From ZLKRG08 sp046094385 (GTDB lineage Bacteria > Actinomycetota > Actinomycetes > Nanopelagicales > Nanopelagicaceae), in contig JBJTHJ010000027.1 in the NCBI GenBank assembly GCA_046094385.1, forward strand, positions 7,727 through 71,726: 64,000 nt of DNA, in the 5' to 3' direction. The position numbers were made by a program, and so were the translations under genes. Positions 27,585-35,388 of the stretch are shown piece after piece; within the stretch, counting starts at the first letter, position 1, and every line of letters starts with the position of its first letter. Below the pieces are notes generated by a model that made no database searches, was not told where the DNA came from, and saw nothing but the letters and a program-made list of their open reading frames with translations.

Positions 27585-27658
27585 GCGCACCCTCCCTCTA
27601 TTGCTTTACTGAAACTTCTTTCAACCTTGATTCAATCGCATCATTTTACTGGTCTTAA

Positions 27659-28438
27659 CTATTCTTTGGATTTTCGGCCTTCTTTTTTGATTCTTTTGAA
27701 ATTTCCGGTCCTAGGTAGATCGGTCTTTCGAATATCAAGGATCGCATCCGGTGGGCTCTGCTCTCTTAGGTTAGCCACCATCAAAGTTAGCTCCTTCATG
27801 ATGTGCGCCGTTGCCTCTTCCATGGCAGCTGGATCATCTACCTTTCCCTGCCACTTAGAGATATCAACTGGATCGCCAACTTTCATGGTCACCAATTTCC
27901 TAGGAAAGAGCTTTAACGTCTTTGAATATGGCGGCCAAATTAAATGATCTCCCCATTGTGCAACTGGAACTAGAGGCGCATTGGCCGAAAGCGCTAAACG
28001 CACTGCGCCAGTTTTCCCAGTCATCGGCCAAAGTTGCGGATCACGCGTCAAAGTTCCTTCAGGATAGATACCAATCGCATGACCCATATCCAAAGCAGCG
28101 ATAGCTTCAGCCAAAGCAACCGCGGCGCTATCGCTCTGTCGCTTAACCGGAATTTGCTCAGCTTTTCGCAATACCCAACCAATTACCGGCAATTTAAAGA
28201 CCGCTTCTTTGCCGATGAATCTCACGGCACGGCCATTCTTGTAAAGCAGATGTGCAAGTACTAGCGCATCCAGATATGAGACATGGTTGCTATAAAAAAC
28301 TACAGCTCCGCTCTTTGGAATCTTATTTGTATCTTGCCAATTCCGTTTGGTGATCGCATTCATGATGGGAATCATGATCTTGGTGCCGATTTTGTATCCA
28401 AGGTTATTTCCAAGGGGATTACCTCTTGGCGGCCTCAT
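27659..28438 (-). CDS. plsC: 1-acyl-sn-glycerol-3-phosphate acyltransferase (PlsC family)
   Basis: This 259-residue membrane-associated acyltransferase of phospholipid synthesis has the catalytic HX4D motif in SNHVSYLDAL (about residues 50-60), the phosphate-binding YPEGTLTRD and the later NAPLVPVAQWGD. The C-terminal tail is basic. TAGACT ends seven bases before the ATG, suggesting a leaderless transcript starting just after the HU terminator. Substrate (lysophosphatidate) is assumed from the family. Confidence 0.88.
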   Translation of the reverse strand: MRPPRGNPLGNNLGYKIGTKIMIPIMNAITKRNWQDTNKIPKSGAVVFYSNHVSYLDALVLAHLLYKNGRAVRFIGKEAVFKLPVIGWVLRKAEQIPVKRQSDSAAVALAEAIAALDMGHAIGIYPEGTLTRDPQLWPMTGKTGAVRLALSANAPLVPVAQWGDHLIWPPYSKTLKLFPRKLVTMKVGDPVDISKWQGKVDDPAAMEEATAHIMKELTLMVANLREQSPPDAILDIRKTDLPRTGNFKRIKKEGRKSKE

Positions 28439-28459
28439 GGTGATAAGTCTATTTATGAA

Positions 28460-28500
28460 AAATTAAAGGGCTACCTGATTGCCAGGTAGCCCTTTAATTT
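28460..28500 (-). terminator. Strong intrinsic terminator of the HU gene
   Basis: A perfect 18-base inverted repeat (28460-28477 and 28483-28500) with the five-base loop ATTGC. The GC-rich core is GGGCTACCTG, flanked by A/T tracts that provide a U-run in either direction. It lies eight bases after the HU stop and could also work from the plus strand. Confidence 0.85.
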
Positions 28501-28507
28501 ATTTGAA

Positions 28508-28936
28508 TTACTTGCGCTTCTTGCCCTTTGCAGCCTTCTTAGCGGCCTTCTTAGGAGCAGACTTCTTAGCGGCCTTCTTGGCGGCCTTCTTAGGAGCAGC
28601 CTTCTTCGCAGCCTTTGGAGCTGGCGCTGCAGCTGGCTTTGGAGCTGGACCTAGCTTGCGATCGCCTGAGATAACTTCTTTAAGCGCCTTCGCAGGGAGG
28701 AAGCGTGGCTTCTTGCTTGCCTTAATCTGAATGGTCTCGCCGGTGAAAGGGTTACGGCCCTTACGTGCCTTGCGATCTACCTTCTTAAACTTTCCGAAAT
28801 CGTTGATTGTTACATCTTCACCCTTTTGGATGTTGCGAGTAATTGAATCAAATACGACATCTACAGCGTAAGCTGCTTCTTTCTTGCTGCCGTTGAAAAA
28901 TGGAGCCAACGACGCAATGAATTGGGTCTTATTCAT
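28508..28936 (-). CDS. hupB: HU-family DNA-binding protein with lysine/alanine-rich tail (HupB type)
   Basis: Residues 1 to about 90 form a canonical HU domain (MNKTQFIASLAPF at the start, GRNPFTGETI in the DNA arm). Residues about 98-142 are a low-complexity tail of PKKAAKKAAKK units, like the histone-H1-like tail of mycobacterial HupB. It packs and organises the nucleoid. The gene lies upstream of nothing else in its operon, as a strong terminator follows. The leader contains two perfect palindromes. Synteny with leuD matches mycobacteria (hupB beside leuD). Confidence 0.95.
   Translation of the reverse strand: MNKTQFIASLAPFFNGSKKEAAYAVDVVFDSITRNIQKGEDVTINDFGKFKKVDRKARKGRNPFTGETIQIKASKKPRFLPAKALKEVISGDRKLGPAPKPAAAPAPKAAKKAAPKKAAKKAAKKSAPKKAAKKAAKGKKRK
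28513..28620 (-). repeat. Internal degenerate repeats encoding the HU lysine-rich tail
   Basis: Units resembling CTTCTTAGCGGC and CTTCTTAGGAGC recur through this stretch (plus-strand view), encoding the AKK and PKKA pattern of the tail. Length change by slippage between strains is plausible. Confidence 0.7.
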
Positions 28937-28950
28937 TTACTTTCCTCTTG

Positions 28951-28980
28951 TTTACGCGTAAATATGATGCGTTCGCATCA
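28951..28980. promoter_or_regulatory. Two adjacent perfect palindromes in the HU leader
   Basis: TTTACGCGTAAA (28951-28962) and TGATGCGTTCGCATCA (28965-28980, seven-base arms, two-base spacer) lie two bases apart, 15-44 bases upstream of the hupB ATG and just before its ribosome site. They may be operators or an RNA hairpin in the leader; the binding factor is unknown. Confidence 0.45.
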
Positions 28981-29094
28981 AGTAGTTAAAACCTACGCCG
29001 ATAAAATCCCTATATTTCGCTTATTTGCAGCGTGTCGCGAAGAATTTTTTATTGGGAAGTCGCGAAAAACCCAATATTTATTCGTAAAAACAGG

Positions 29095-29121
29095 GAAAAA
29101 AGTCTCAACTATCAGTCGAGA
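29095..29121 (-). terminator. Intrinsic terminator after leuD
   Basis: On the minus strand TCTCGACT and AGTTGAGA form an eight-pair stem (one G-U pair) around a three-base loop, followed by CTTTTTT. It lies about 12 bases after the leuD stop. Confidence 0.75.
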
Positions 29122-29133
29122 GTTTTAAGCAAA

Positions 29134-29730
29134 TTACTTAACTGGCAGCGTTTTAGGCTTAAAAGTCGGGCGTTTGGCCTCAAATTTTGCGATCTCATCT
29201 AGATGTTGCATCGTCAAACCGATGTCATCTAAGCCCTCCATCAATCTCCAGCGTGTGTAATCATCAATTTCAAAACCAACTTGATGGCCGGCGTAAGAAA
29301 CGCTCCTCGCTTCTAGATCCACGGTCACTGGGGTCGATGGTTCGCGCTCAATTTGCTCCCATAACTTCTCGACCTCGCTCTGCGGCAAGATCACAGTTAG
29401 CAATCCACCTTTGGCAGAGTTTCCACGGAAGATATCGGCGAATCTCGATGAAATTACCACCTTAAATCCATAATTTTTTAAGGCCCAAACTGCATGTTCA
29501 CGAGAAGATCCGGTGCCAAAATCAACACCTGCGACCAGAATCGTTCCATTCTTAAACTCTGGTCTATTTAAAACAAACTCGGGATCGTTTCGCCATGCTG
29601 CAAATAGACCATCTTCAAAACCTGAGCGAGTCACTCGCTTTAAATAGACAGCTGGGATGATCTGATCGGTATCGACATTTGAACGGCGAAGAGGAACTGC
29701 GCTTCCGGTATGAGTTAGAAATTTCTCCAT
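29134..29730 (-). CDS. leuD: 3-isopropylmalate dehydratase small subunit
   Basis: The 198-residue small subunit of isopropylmalate isomerase shows NVDTDQIIPAVYLKR (about residues 18-32), the GVDFGTGSSREHAVWAL swivel-domain motif and FADIFRGNSAKGG. With LeuC it converts 2-isopropylmalate to 3-isopropylmalate in leucine synthesis. It starts 14 bases after leuC and ends at a terminator. Confidence 0.96.
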   Translation of the reverse strand: MEKFLTHTGSAVPLRRSNVDTDQIIPAVYLKRVTRSGFEDGLFAAWRNDPEFVLNRPEFKNGTILVAGVDFGTGSSREHAVWALKNYGFKVVISSRFADIFRGNSAKGGLLTVILPQSEVEKLWEQIEREPSTPVTVDLEARSVSYAGHQVGFEIDDYTRWRLMEGLDDIGLTMQHLDEIAKFEAKRPTFKPKTLPVK

Positions 29731-29744
29731 TTTTTTATAGCTCC

Positions 29745-31136
29745 TTATAGATCCGCCGGCGATGCCAACGTTCCCTTTAGTGCAGTCGCAGCAGCCACCA
29801 GCGGAGAGGCTAAGTGCGTGCGGCCACCTTTGCCTTGACGACCCTCAAAGTTTCTATTTGATGTCGAGACACTGCGCTCACCTGGTTTCAATTGATCTGG
29901 ATTCATTCCTAAACACATCGAGCAGCCAGCGCTACGCCACTCTGCTCCGGCATCTAAAAATACTTTATCCAAACCTTCTGACTCTGCTTGCAAACGAACT
30001 CGCGCCGAGCCAGGTACTACCAGCATTCGAAGTGAGTTTGAGATCTTCTTTCCCTTCAAAATAGCGGCCGCAGCGCGCAAATCTTCAATGCGCCCGTTGG
30101 TGCAGGAGCCTAGAAAGACGGTATCTACCTTGATTTCTTTCATAGGAGTGCCAGCTTGAAGACCCATATATTCAAGCGCACGCTCTGCCGCGCCACGCTC
30201 TTCGGCATCTTTCATCTCTGCTGGATTTGGCACGGCCGCATTTAGCGGCACACCTTGACCTGGATTGGTTCCCCAAGTAACAAATGGCGATAGTTCATCT
30301 GCATTTAAAGTGACTTCTGCATCAAATTTGGCATCCTCATCTGTGTAAAGAGTTGACCAATAGGCAAGCGCTTCATCCCATTCTGTCGGCGCATGTGGCT
30401 TACCTTTGATGTAATCAAATGTGGTCTGATCGGGTGCGATTAAACCTGCACGAGCGCCTGCTTCAATGGACATATTGCAGATGGTCATGCGCGCTTCCAT
30501 CGATAGCTTACGTATCGCTGCTCCGCGATATTCAAGAACATAGCCCTGGCCACCACCAGTTGAGATCTTTGCGATCACTGCCAAAATTATGTCTTTGGCG
30601 GTAACGCCCTCTTTCAAATTTCCTTCTACATTGATAGCCATAGTCTTGAAAGGTTTCAAGGGCAGAGTCTGGGTAGCTAATACATGCTCGACCTCTGAGG
30701 TGCCGATTCCAAATGCGAGCGCACCAAATGCGCCATGTGTTGAGGTATGTGAATCTCCACAGACGATAGTCATACCAGGCTGAGTCAGCCCAAGTTGTGG
30801 TCCAACCACATGCACGATTCCCTGTTCGATATCGCCAAGTGAGTGAATTCGAATTCCGAACTCTTGGCAGTTCTTTCGTAAGGTATCTACTTGTAATTTT
30901 GAAACGGGATCGGCGATTGGCTTATCGATATCAAGCGTTGGCACATTGTGATCTTCTGTAGCCAAAGTTAAGTCTGGGCGATGTACTTGACGACCTGAAA
31001 GTCGTAGTCCATCAAAAGCTTGCGGACTTGTTACTTCATGGATCAAATGCAGATCGATAAAGAGCAGATCTGGTTCGCCCGCTTTTTGGCGAACGATGTG
31101 ATCGTCCCAAATCTTCTCTGCTAAAGTCTTGCCCAT
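29745..31136 (-). CDS. leuC: 3-isopropylmalate dehydratase large subunit
   Basis: The aconitase-family subunit begins MGKTLAEKIWDDHIV at the chosen ATG, as in relatives. The Fe-S cysteines lie in FLGSCTNGR and CSMCLG, and CGDSHTSTHGAFG is the family signature. An in-frame ATG at 31178 would add 14 residues; it is only six bases from a possible -10 box (TAGCAT), so a leaderless longer form cannot be excluded. It is divergent from ndgR and probably controlled by it. It forms an operon with leuD. Confidence 0.94.
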   Translation of the reverse strand: MGKTLAEKIWDDHIVRQKAGEPDLLFIDLHLIHEVTSPQAFDGLRLSGRQVHRPDLTLATEDHNVPTLDIDKPIADPVSKLQVDTLRKNCQEFGIRIHSLGDIEQGIVHVVGPQLGLTQPGMTIVCGDSHTSTHGAFGALAFGIGTSEVEHVLATQTLPLKPFKTMAINVEGNLKEGVTAKDIILAVIAKISTGGGQGYVLEYRGAAIRKLSMEARMTICNMSIEAGARAGLIAPDQTTFDYIKGKPHAPTEWDEALAYWSTLYTDEDAKFDAEVTLNADELSPFVTWGTNPGQGVPLNAAVPNPAEMKDAEERGAAERALEYMGLQAGTPMKEIKVDTVFLGSCTNGRIEDLRAAAAILKGKKISNSLRMLVVPGSARVRLQAESEGLDKVFLDAGAEWRSAGCSMCLGMNPDQLKPGERSVSTSNRNFEGRQGKGGRTHLASPLVAAATALKGTLASPADL

Positions 31137-31165
31137 TTTCTCTTTAAGCCTCTCTCGCAAATTAT

Positions 31166-31200
31166 TTGCTATCCACATTTTGAGATGCTAATCTCATGCC
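31166..31200 (+). promoter_or_regulatory. ndgR promoter, leaderless layout
   Basis: TTGCTA (31166-31171) and TAATCT (31189-31194) are separated by 17 bases. A TG one base before the -10 (31186-31187) makes it an extended -10. The box ends six bases before the GTG at 31201, so the transcript likely begins at the start codon. Confidence 0.6.
31181..31196. promoter_or_regulatory. Palindromic candidate operator between leuC and ndgR
   Basis: TGAGAT and ATCTCA form perfect six-base arms around GCTA. The palindrome covers the ndgR -10 box and, on the other strand, a TAGCAT box placed for leuC. NdgR/LtbR-type IclR regulators are known to control leuCD and often themselves, so this is the best candidate site; binding is inferred. 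Confidence 0.5.
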
Positions 31201-31923
31201 GTGGACAGAAAGAATAGCGGAGTTGGCGTTCTAGATAAAGCCGTAAGCATTCTCGCTGCCTTAGAGAGCGGTCCACACTCACTCGCTGAATTAGTTGCGG
31301 TAACCGGAATTGCACGACCTACCGCACATCGCTTGGCGGTAGCCCTAGAACATCACCGCTTGGTAACTAGAGATCTAACTGGTCGCTTTATCCTCGGTAA
31401 GAGAAATGGTGAATTGGCAGCGGCAGCTGGTGAAGATCGCCTCCTTGCCGCTAGCGCTCCAGCACTTGCTGCACTTCGTGATGCTACCGGTGAGAGCGCT
31501 CAACTCTATAAGCGCCAAGGCGATCAAAGAGTCTGTGTGGCAGTTGCAGAACGGTTAACGGGTTTAAGAGATTCTGTGCCAGTTGGAGCAGCACTTACGA
31601 TGCAGGCAGGATCGGCAGCTCAAGTTCTTCTCGCTTGGGAAGATTCAGAGAAGATCCATCGCGCACTTGGCAAAGCGCGTTTTACCGCAGCGCATTTGGC
31701 AGCAGTCAGACGCCGTGGATGGGCGCAATCAGTTGGCGAGCGTGAAGCAGGAGTAGCTTCGGTATCGGCCCCAGTTCGCGGACCAAACAATAAAGTAATT
31801 GCAGCAGTTGGAATCAGTGGACCGATTGAGAGATTGGGTCGCCAACCAGGACGTTTACATGCTGCTGCAGTTGTAGCCACCGCCGCAAAATTATCTGAGT
31901 ATTTAGTTAAAAATTCGAATTAA
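31201..31923 (+). CDS. ndgR: IclR-family regulator of leucine biosynthesis, NdgR/LtbR type
   Basis: The 240-residue protein has an N-terminal winged helix (VLDKAVSILAALESG to ARPTAHRLAVALEHH, about residues 10-55) and a C-terminal IclR effector domain (from about residue 75, ending before KLSEYLVK). Divergent placement from leuCD is the conserved arrangement of NdgR (Streptomyces) and LtbR (Corynebacterium), which regulate leucine and related amino-acid genes. The start is GTG without a ribosome site but with a well-placed promoter. It ends five bases from the convergent glpX. Confidence 0.88.
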   Translation: MDRKNSGVGVLDKAVSILAALESGPHSLAELVAVTGIARPTAHRLAVALEHHRLVTRDLTGRFILGKRNGELAAAAGEDRLLAASAPALAALRDATGESAQLYKRQGDQRVCVAVAERLTGLRDSVPVGAALTMQAGSAAQVLLAWEDSEKIHRALGKARFTAAHLAAVRRRGWAQSVGEREAGVASVSAPVRGPNNKVIAAVGISGPIERLGRQPGRLHAAAVVATAAKLSEYLVKNSN

Positions 31924-31928
31924 AGTAA

Positions 31929-32882
31929 TTAATATCTATGTGGATGTTCGCTAGAAATCGTCCTAATTGTATGGGATTTAGCTCGCATTACGAGTGATTG
32001 CGAAGTCATACACTTTTCTGTAAATCTAACTCCATCCAATAATTCTCCATCGGTAATACCAGTAGCTGCAAAGAAGATATCCTCTCCTTTTACTAAGTCT
32101 TTTGAAGTAAAGACTTGAGAAAGATCTAGTTTGGCTTCCTGAGCCATCTCACGCTCAGACTCAGATTGTGGAGCAAATTGGCCTAGTATCTCTCCACCTA
32201 AACAACGCATTGCACAAGCGGCGATAACGCCTTCAGGGGTGCCACCGATTCCCATCAATAAATCTGCACCAGTATTTGGTCTAGCTGCCAAAACTGCACC
32301 TGCAACATCACCATCGGTTATAAATTTAATTCTCGCTCCAGTTGCACGTATCTCGTCAGCCAATTGATTATGTCTAGGGCGGTCTAAAAGCACTACCGTA
32401 ATGTCATAAATTGGAACTCTCTTGGCCTTTGCGACTTTTTCGATGTTCACTGAGACTGGAGCAGTTATATCTATGACTCCAGCTGCCTCGGGTCCAGATG
32501 CAATCTTGTTCATATAAAATGCACCTGAGACATCAAACATGGCTCCACGATCTGCTAACGCGATAACCGAAATTGCATTGTTCAAACCTTTAGCAGTCAA
32601 TGTAGTGCCATCTATTGGGTCTACGGCAACATCACAATTCATACCGGTGCCATTTCCAACTAATTCTCCGTTGTAAAGCATCGGTGCAGAATCTTTCTCG
32701 CCTTCACCAATTACTACGACGCCTCTCATGTCAACCGTTGAGATCATTTGGCGCATAGCATCTACTGCTGCTTGATCAGCATCATCTTTTGCTCCACGAC
32801 CTACCCAACGAGAAGCTGCAATTGCAGCCGTTTCGGTAACGCGAACTAATTCCAGCGCTAAATTTCTGGAGTTAATTTCCAT
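31929..32882 (-). CDS. glpX: Fructose-1,6-bisphosphatase class II (GlpX)
   Basis: The 317-residue enzyme removes the C1 phosphate of fructose-1,6-bisphosphate in gluconeogenesis. Class II motifs are VVIGEGEKDSAPML (about residues 55-68), DVAVDPIDGTT with metal-binding aspartates, and GIGGTPEGVIAACAMRCLGGE. Its ATG follows the 3' end of tRNA-Glu by only ten bases and has no ribosome site, so the mRNA may be generated by tRNA processing. In mycobacteria glpX is elsewhere, so its position here looks like a local insertion between ndgR and the tRNA genes. Confidence 0.94.
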   Translation of the reverse strand: MEINSRNLALELVRVTETAAIAASRWVGRGAKDDADQAAVDAMRQMISTVDMRGVVVIGEGEKDSAPMLYNGELVGNGTGMNCDVAVDPIDGTTLTAKGLNNAISVIALADRGAMFDVSGAFYMNKIASGPEAAGVIDITAPVSVNIEKVAKAKRVPIYDITVVLLDRPRHNQLADEIRATGARIKFITDGDVAGAVLAARPNTGADLLMGIGGTPEGVIAACAMRCLGGEILGQFAPQSESEREMAQEAKLDLSQVFTSKDLVKGEDIFFAATGITDGELLDGVRFTEKCMTSQSLVMRAKSHTIRTISSEHPHRY

Positions 32883-32892
32883 TAGACAACAG

Positions 32893-32965
32893 TAGCCCCG
32901 AAGGGATTCGAACCCTCGTAGCTGGCTTGAGAAGCCAGAGTCCTAGGCCGCTAGACGACGGGGCC
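32893..32965 (-). tRNA. tRNA-Glu (CTC)
   Basis: The 73-base gene folds as a cloverleaf: acceptor GGCCCCG paired with CGGGGCT, anticodon stem CTGGC/GCCAG with loop TTCTCAA (anticodon CTC, reading GAG), T-loop TTCGAAT, discriminator A. CCA is not encoded. It lies 38 bases after tRNA-Gln and ten bases before glpX. Confidence 0.95.
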
Positions 32966-33003
32966 CTAGAGTTTTAGTTTTCAATATTTAGTTATCTACT
33001 GCG

Positions 33004-33075
33004 CTGGGGTACCAGGACTCGAACCTAGACTTACTGAACCAGAATCAGCAGGGCTGCCAATTACCCCATACCCCA
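33004..33075 (-). tRNA. tRNA-Gln (CTG)
   Basis: The 72-base gene has acceptor TGGGGTA paired with TACCCCA, anticodon arm GCTGA/TCAGT around TTCTGGT (anticodon CTG, reading CAG), T-loop TTCGAGT and discriminator G. CCA is not encoded. It lies 42 bases after gltX, the enzyme expected to mischarge it with glutamate in organisms without GlnRS. Confidence 0.95.
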
Positions 33076-33117
33076 AAGAAGTTTTTTAGTGCCGTCGTAG
33101 TTTACCTTCCGTTTAGA

Positions 33118-34587
33118 TCAAAGACTAATCGCATCGCTAATGCGCGTAAGTGAGGCATCTTTGCCAAGCAACTCAAGTGATTCAAAGAGAGGTGGTGAAA
33201 TATGGCTTCCGGTCGCTGCAATACGCACTGCGCCAAAAGCAATTCTCGGCTTTAGCCCTAACTCCTCAATCAAAGCAGTTCTAAGCGCATTTTCGATGTT
33301 TTCATGGCTCCAAACTTCGAGCGGCTGTAGAACTTCAAGTGCGCGCTTTAAGACAGACTTGCTCTGTTCATCTTTGATCTTCTCTTTCGAGTCAGCTTCA
33401 ATATCTAATTTATCTACAAAGAGAAACTTCAGCATCGCAGGGATTTCGCTTAGCTTAACGATGCGCTCTTGGATTATTGGCAACGCTTGCATTACGACTG
33501 CAATTTCAGCGTCACTTCCATTGATTACTCCAGAATCCTTCAAGAATGGCAACGCCCAACTTAGAAAAGCATCTGGAGTCAAAGCTCGTATTTTGTCGCC
33601 GTTTATCGCTTCTAACTTCTTCATATCAAAACGGGCTGGAGATGAATGCACATCATGAACTTCAAAGAGTTGAACCAGTTCTTGCATCGTTATATCTTCG
33701 CGATCTTCTCCTGGTGACCAACCAAGTAGCGCTAAGTAATTACAGATAGCTTCTGGCAAAAAACCTTGTTCGCGATACCAAGCGATTGAAACTTCGCCAT
33801 TTCGTTTTGATAGTTTGGCATTATCTTGCCCCATCACAAATGGTAGGTGTGCAAAGGTTGGATATTGATCCGGCGTTAAGCCCATCGCTTTATAAACTTG
33901 AATTTGCCGAGGGGTTGAAGAGAGCAAATCTTCCCCGCGAAGCACATGGGTGACTTTCATCAAGACATCATCGACTGCTACCGCTAATGTATAAAGCGGA
34001 GAGCCATCTGCTCTCATCAGAACAAAGTCGGGTACGTATTTATGATCAAAGGAGACCTCTCCGCGAATTTCATCAACAAATGTGGTGCTGCCATCATCCA
34101 TGCGCATACGAAGAACTGGCTTTCGCCCTTCACTTTGAAATTTGGCAACTTGATCAGCAGTTAGATCTCGACAAGTTCCGCCATATCCAGGTGCCACATT
34201 TGCCGCTCGTTGGCGTTCACGCTCTGCTTCTAAGTCTTCAGCGCTGCAATAGCAATGGTATGCGGCGCCACTTACCAAGAATTTATCGGCCCACTCTTTA
34301 TAGATATCTAATCTCTGAGATTGCAAATATGGGCCATTGGGACCGCCAACTTCAGGTCCTTCATCCCAATTTAACCCCAACCACTTCAAGGTATCGATTG
34401 CACGTTGAATATATTCATCAGTAACGCGTTCTTTGTCAGTATCTTCAATGCGAAAGATGAAGGTTCCACCGGTGTGGCGAGCAAAGGCCCAGTCAAATAG
34501 CGCCGTGCGAATATTGCCGACATGCAGATCTCCGGTTGGAGATGGTGCGAATCGGACGCGAATTTCTTTACCTATTTTGTTAGCCAC
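33118..34587 (-). CDS. gltX: Glutamyl-tRNA synthetase
   Basis: The 489-residue class I synthetase has the HIGH-type motif FAPSPTGDLHVGNIRTA (about residues 13-29) and the KMSKS-type motif KLSKRNG at about 257-263. In most actinobacteria it is non-discriminating, also placing glutamate on tRNA-Gln for GatCAB amidation; that step is outside the window. The start GTG overlaps the FAH-family gene by eight bases. The downstream tRNA-Gln and tRNA-Glu genes are on the same strand. Confidence 0.96.
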   Translation of the reverse strand: MANKIGKEIRVRFAPSPTGDLHVGNIRTALFDWAFARHTGGTFIFRIEDTDKERVTDEYIQRAIDTLKWLGLNWDEGPEVGGPNGPYLQSQRLDIYKEWADKFLVSGAAYHCYCSAEDLEAERERQRAANVAPGYGGTCRDLTADQVAKFQSEGRKPVLRMRMDDGSTTFVDEIRGEVSFDHKYVPDFVLMRADGSPLYTLAVAVDDVLMKVTHVLRGEDLLSSTPRQIQVYKAMGLTPDQYPTFAHLPFVMGQDNAKLSKRNGEVSIAWYREQGFLPEAICNYLALLGWSPGEDREDITMQELVQLFEVHDVHSSPARFDMKKLEAINGDKIRALTPDAFLSWALPFLKDSGVINGSDAEIAVVMQALPIIQERIVKLSEIPAMLKFLFVDKLDIEADSKEKIKDEQSKSVLKRALEVLQPLEVWSHENIENALRTALIEELGLKPRIAFGAVRIAATGSHISPPLFESLELLGKDASLTRISDAISL

Positions 34588-35383
34588 GGGCGCTGAGTTT
34601 ATTGGTTAGCTCACCGAGACCTGAAATCGCACAAGTTACGGTGCCATGCTCTGGGATTGGGCCGATTCCAGCTGGCGTTCCAGTCAGAATCACATCTCCT
34701 GGCAGCAAAGTCATCACTGAGGAGATGAAGTGAATGATCTCTGGCACATCAAACATCATTTGATTCAATGTAGCACTCTGTTTGACCTCGCCATTTACAG
34801 TGCATGTGATCTCTTGTTTACCCGGAATGAAATCCGTATCGATCCAAGGACCAATCGGACAGAATGTGTCAAAACCTTTAGCTCTCGTCCACTGACCATC
34901 TCTTGATTGCAGATCTCTGGCGGTGACATCATTTGCAATCGTGTAACCAAAGATAACTTCTTTTGCTCGTTCCTTTGGCACATCTTTGCAAATTCGGCCA
35001 ATAACTACTGCCAACTCTGCTTCGTGATCAATGCGCTCTGACATCCATGGCCAATTAATCACATCATTTGGACCAGCCACAGAGGTATTTGGTTTTAAAA
35101 AGATTATCGGCTCAGCGGGAACTTCTCCACCCATCTCCTTGGCATGCTCAGAGTAATTCTTACCAACGCAAACCACTTTGCTTCGAGGTAACACTGGTGC
35201 TAATAATCTGACATCCTCTAACTTAGTTAATTTTCCATTCTTAGAGATGCCATTGAATATGGGATCACCATTTATCAAAGCGATGGTTTGTAAATCATCC
35301 TCTAACACTCCAAAAAGTGGATCAGTACCATTTTCGCTAGCAACTTGGCTGCCAGCTTTGGGAGTAAATCTCAAAATGCGCAT
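34580..35383 (-). CDS. Fumarylacetoacetate hydrolase-family protein
   Basis: The 267-residue protein has a short N-terminal domain and the FAH catalytic fold: VGKNYSEHAKEMG (about residues 72-84), the metal ligands in DHEAELAVVIG and DVTARDLQ, then GDVILTGTPAGIG. Members cleave or isomerise 2-oxo acids in aromatic or other catabolism, or act as oxaloacetate decarboxylase or acylpyruvase. The exact substrate is not readable. Its place just upstream of gltX is conserved in actinobacteria. It lies five bases from the CBS-domain protein gene. Confidence 0.85.
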   Translation of the reverse strand: MRILRFTPKAGSQVASENGTDPLFGVLEDDLQTIALINGDPIFNGISKNGKLTKLEDVRLLAPVLPRSKVVCVGKNYSEHAKEMGGEVPAEPIIFLKPNTSVAGPNDVINWPWMSERIDHEAELAVVIGRICKDVPKERAKEVIFGYTIANDVTARDLQSRDGQWTRAKGFDTFCPIGPWIDTDFIPGKQEITCTVNGEVKQSATLNQMMFDVPEIIHFISSVMTLLPGDVILTGTPAGIGPIPEHGTVTCAISGLGELTNKLSARG

Positions 35384-35388
35384 GGGAA

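Noticed and set aside
28922..29128. Plus-strand 68-codon open frame across the HU upstream region
   Set aside because: It runs through the HU leader palindromes and the leuD terminator, has no ribosome site and unnatural composition.
33140..33658. Plus-strand 172-codon open frame inside gltX
   Set aside because: It is antisense to the GltX C-terminal domain; no motif and no promoter or ribosome site.
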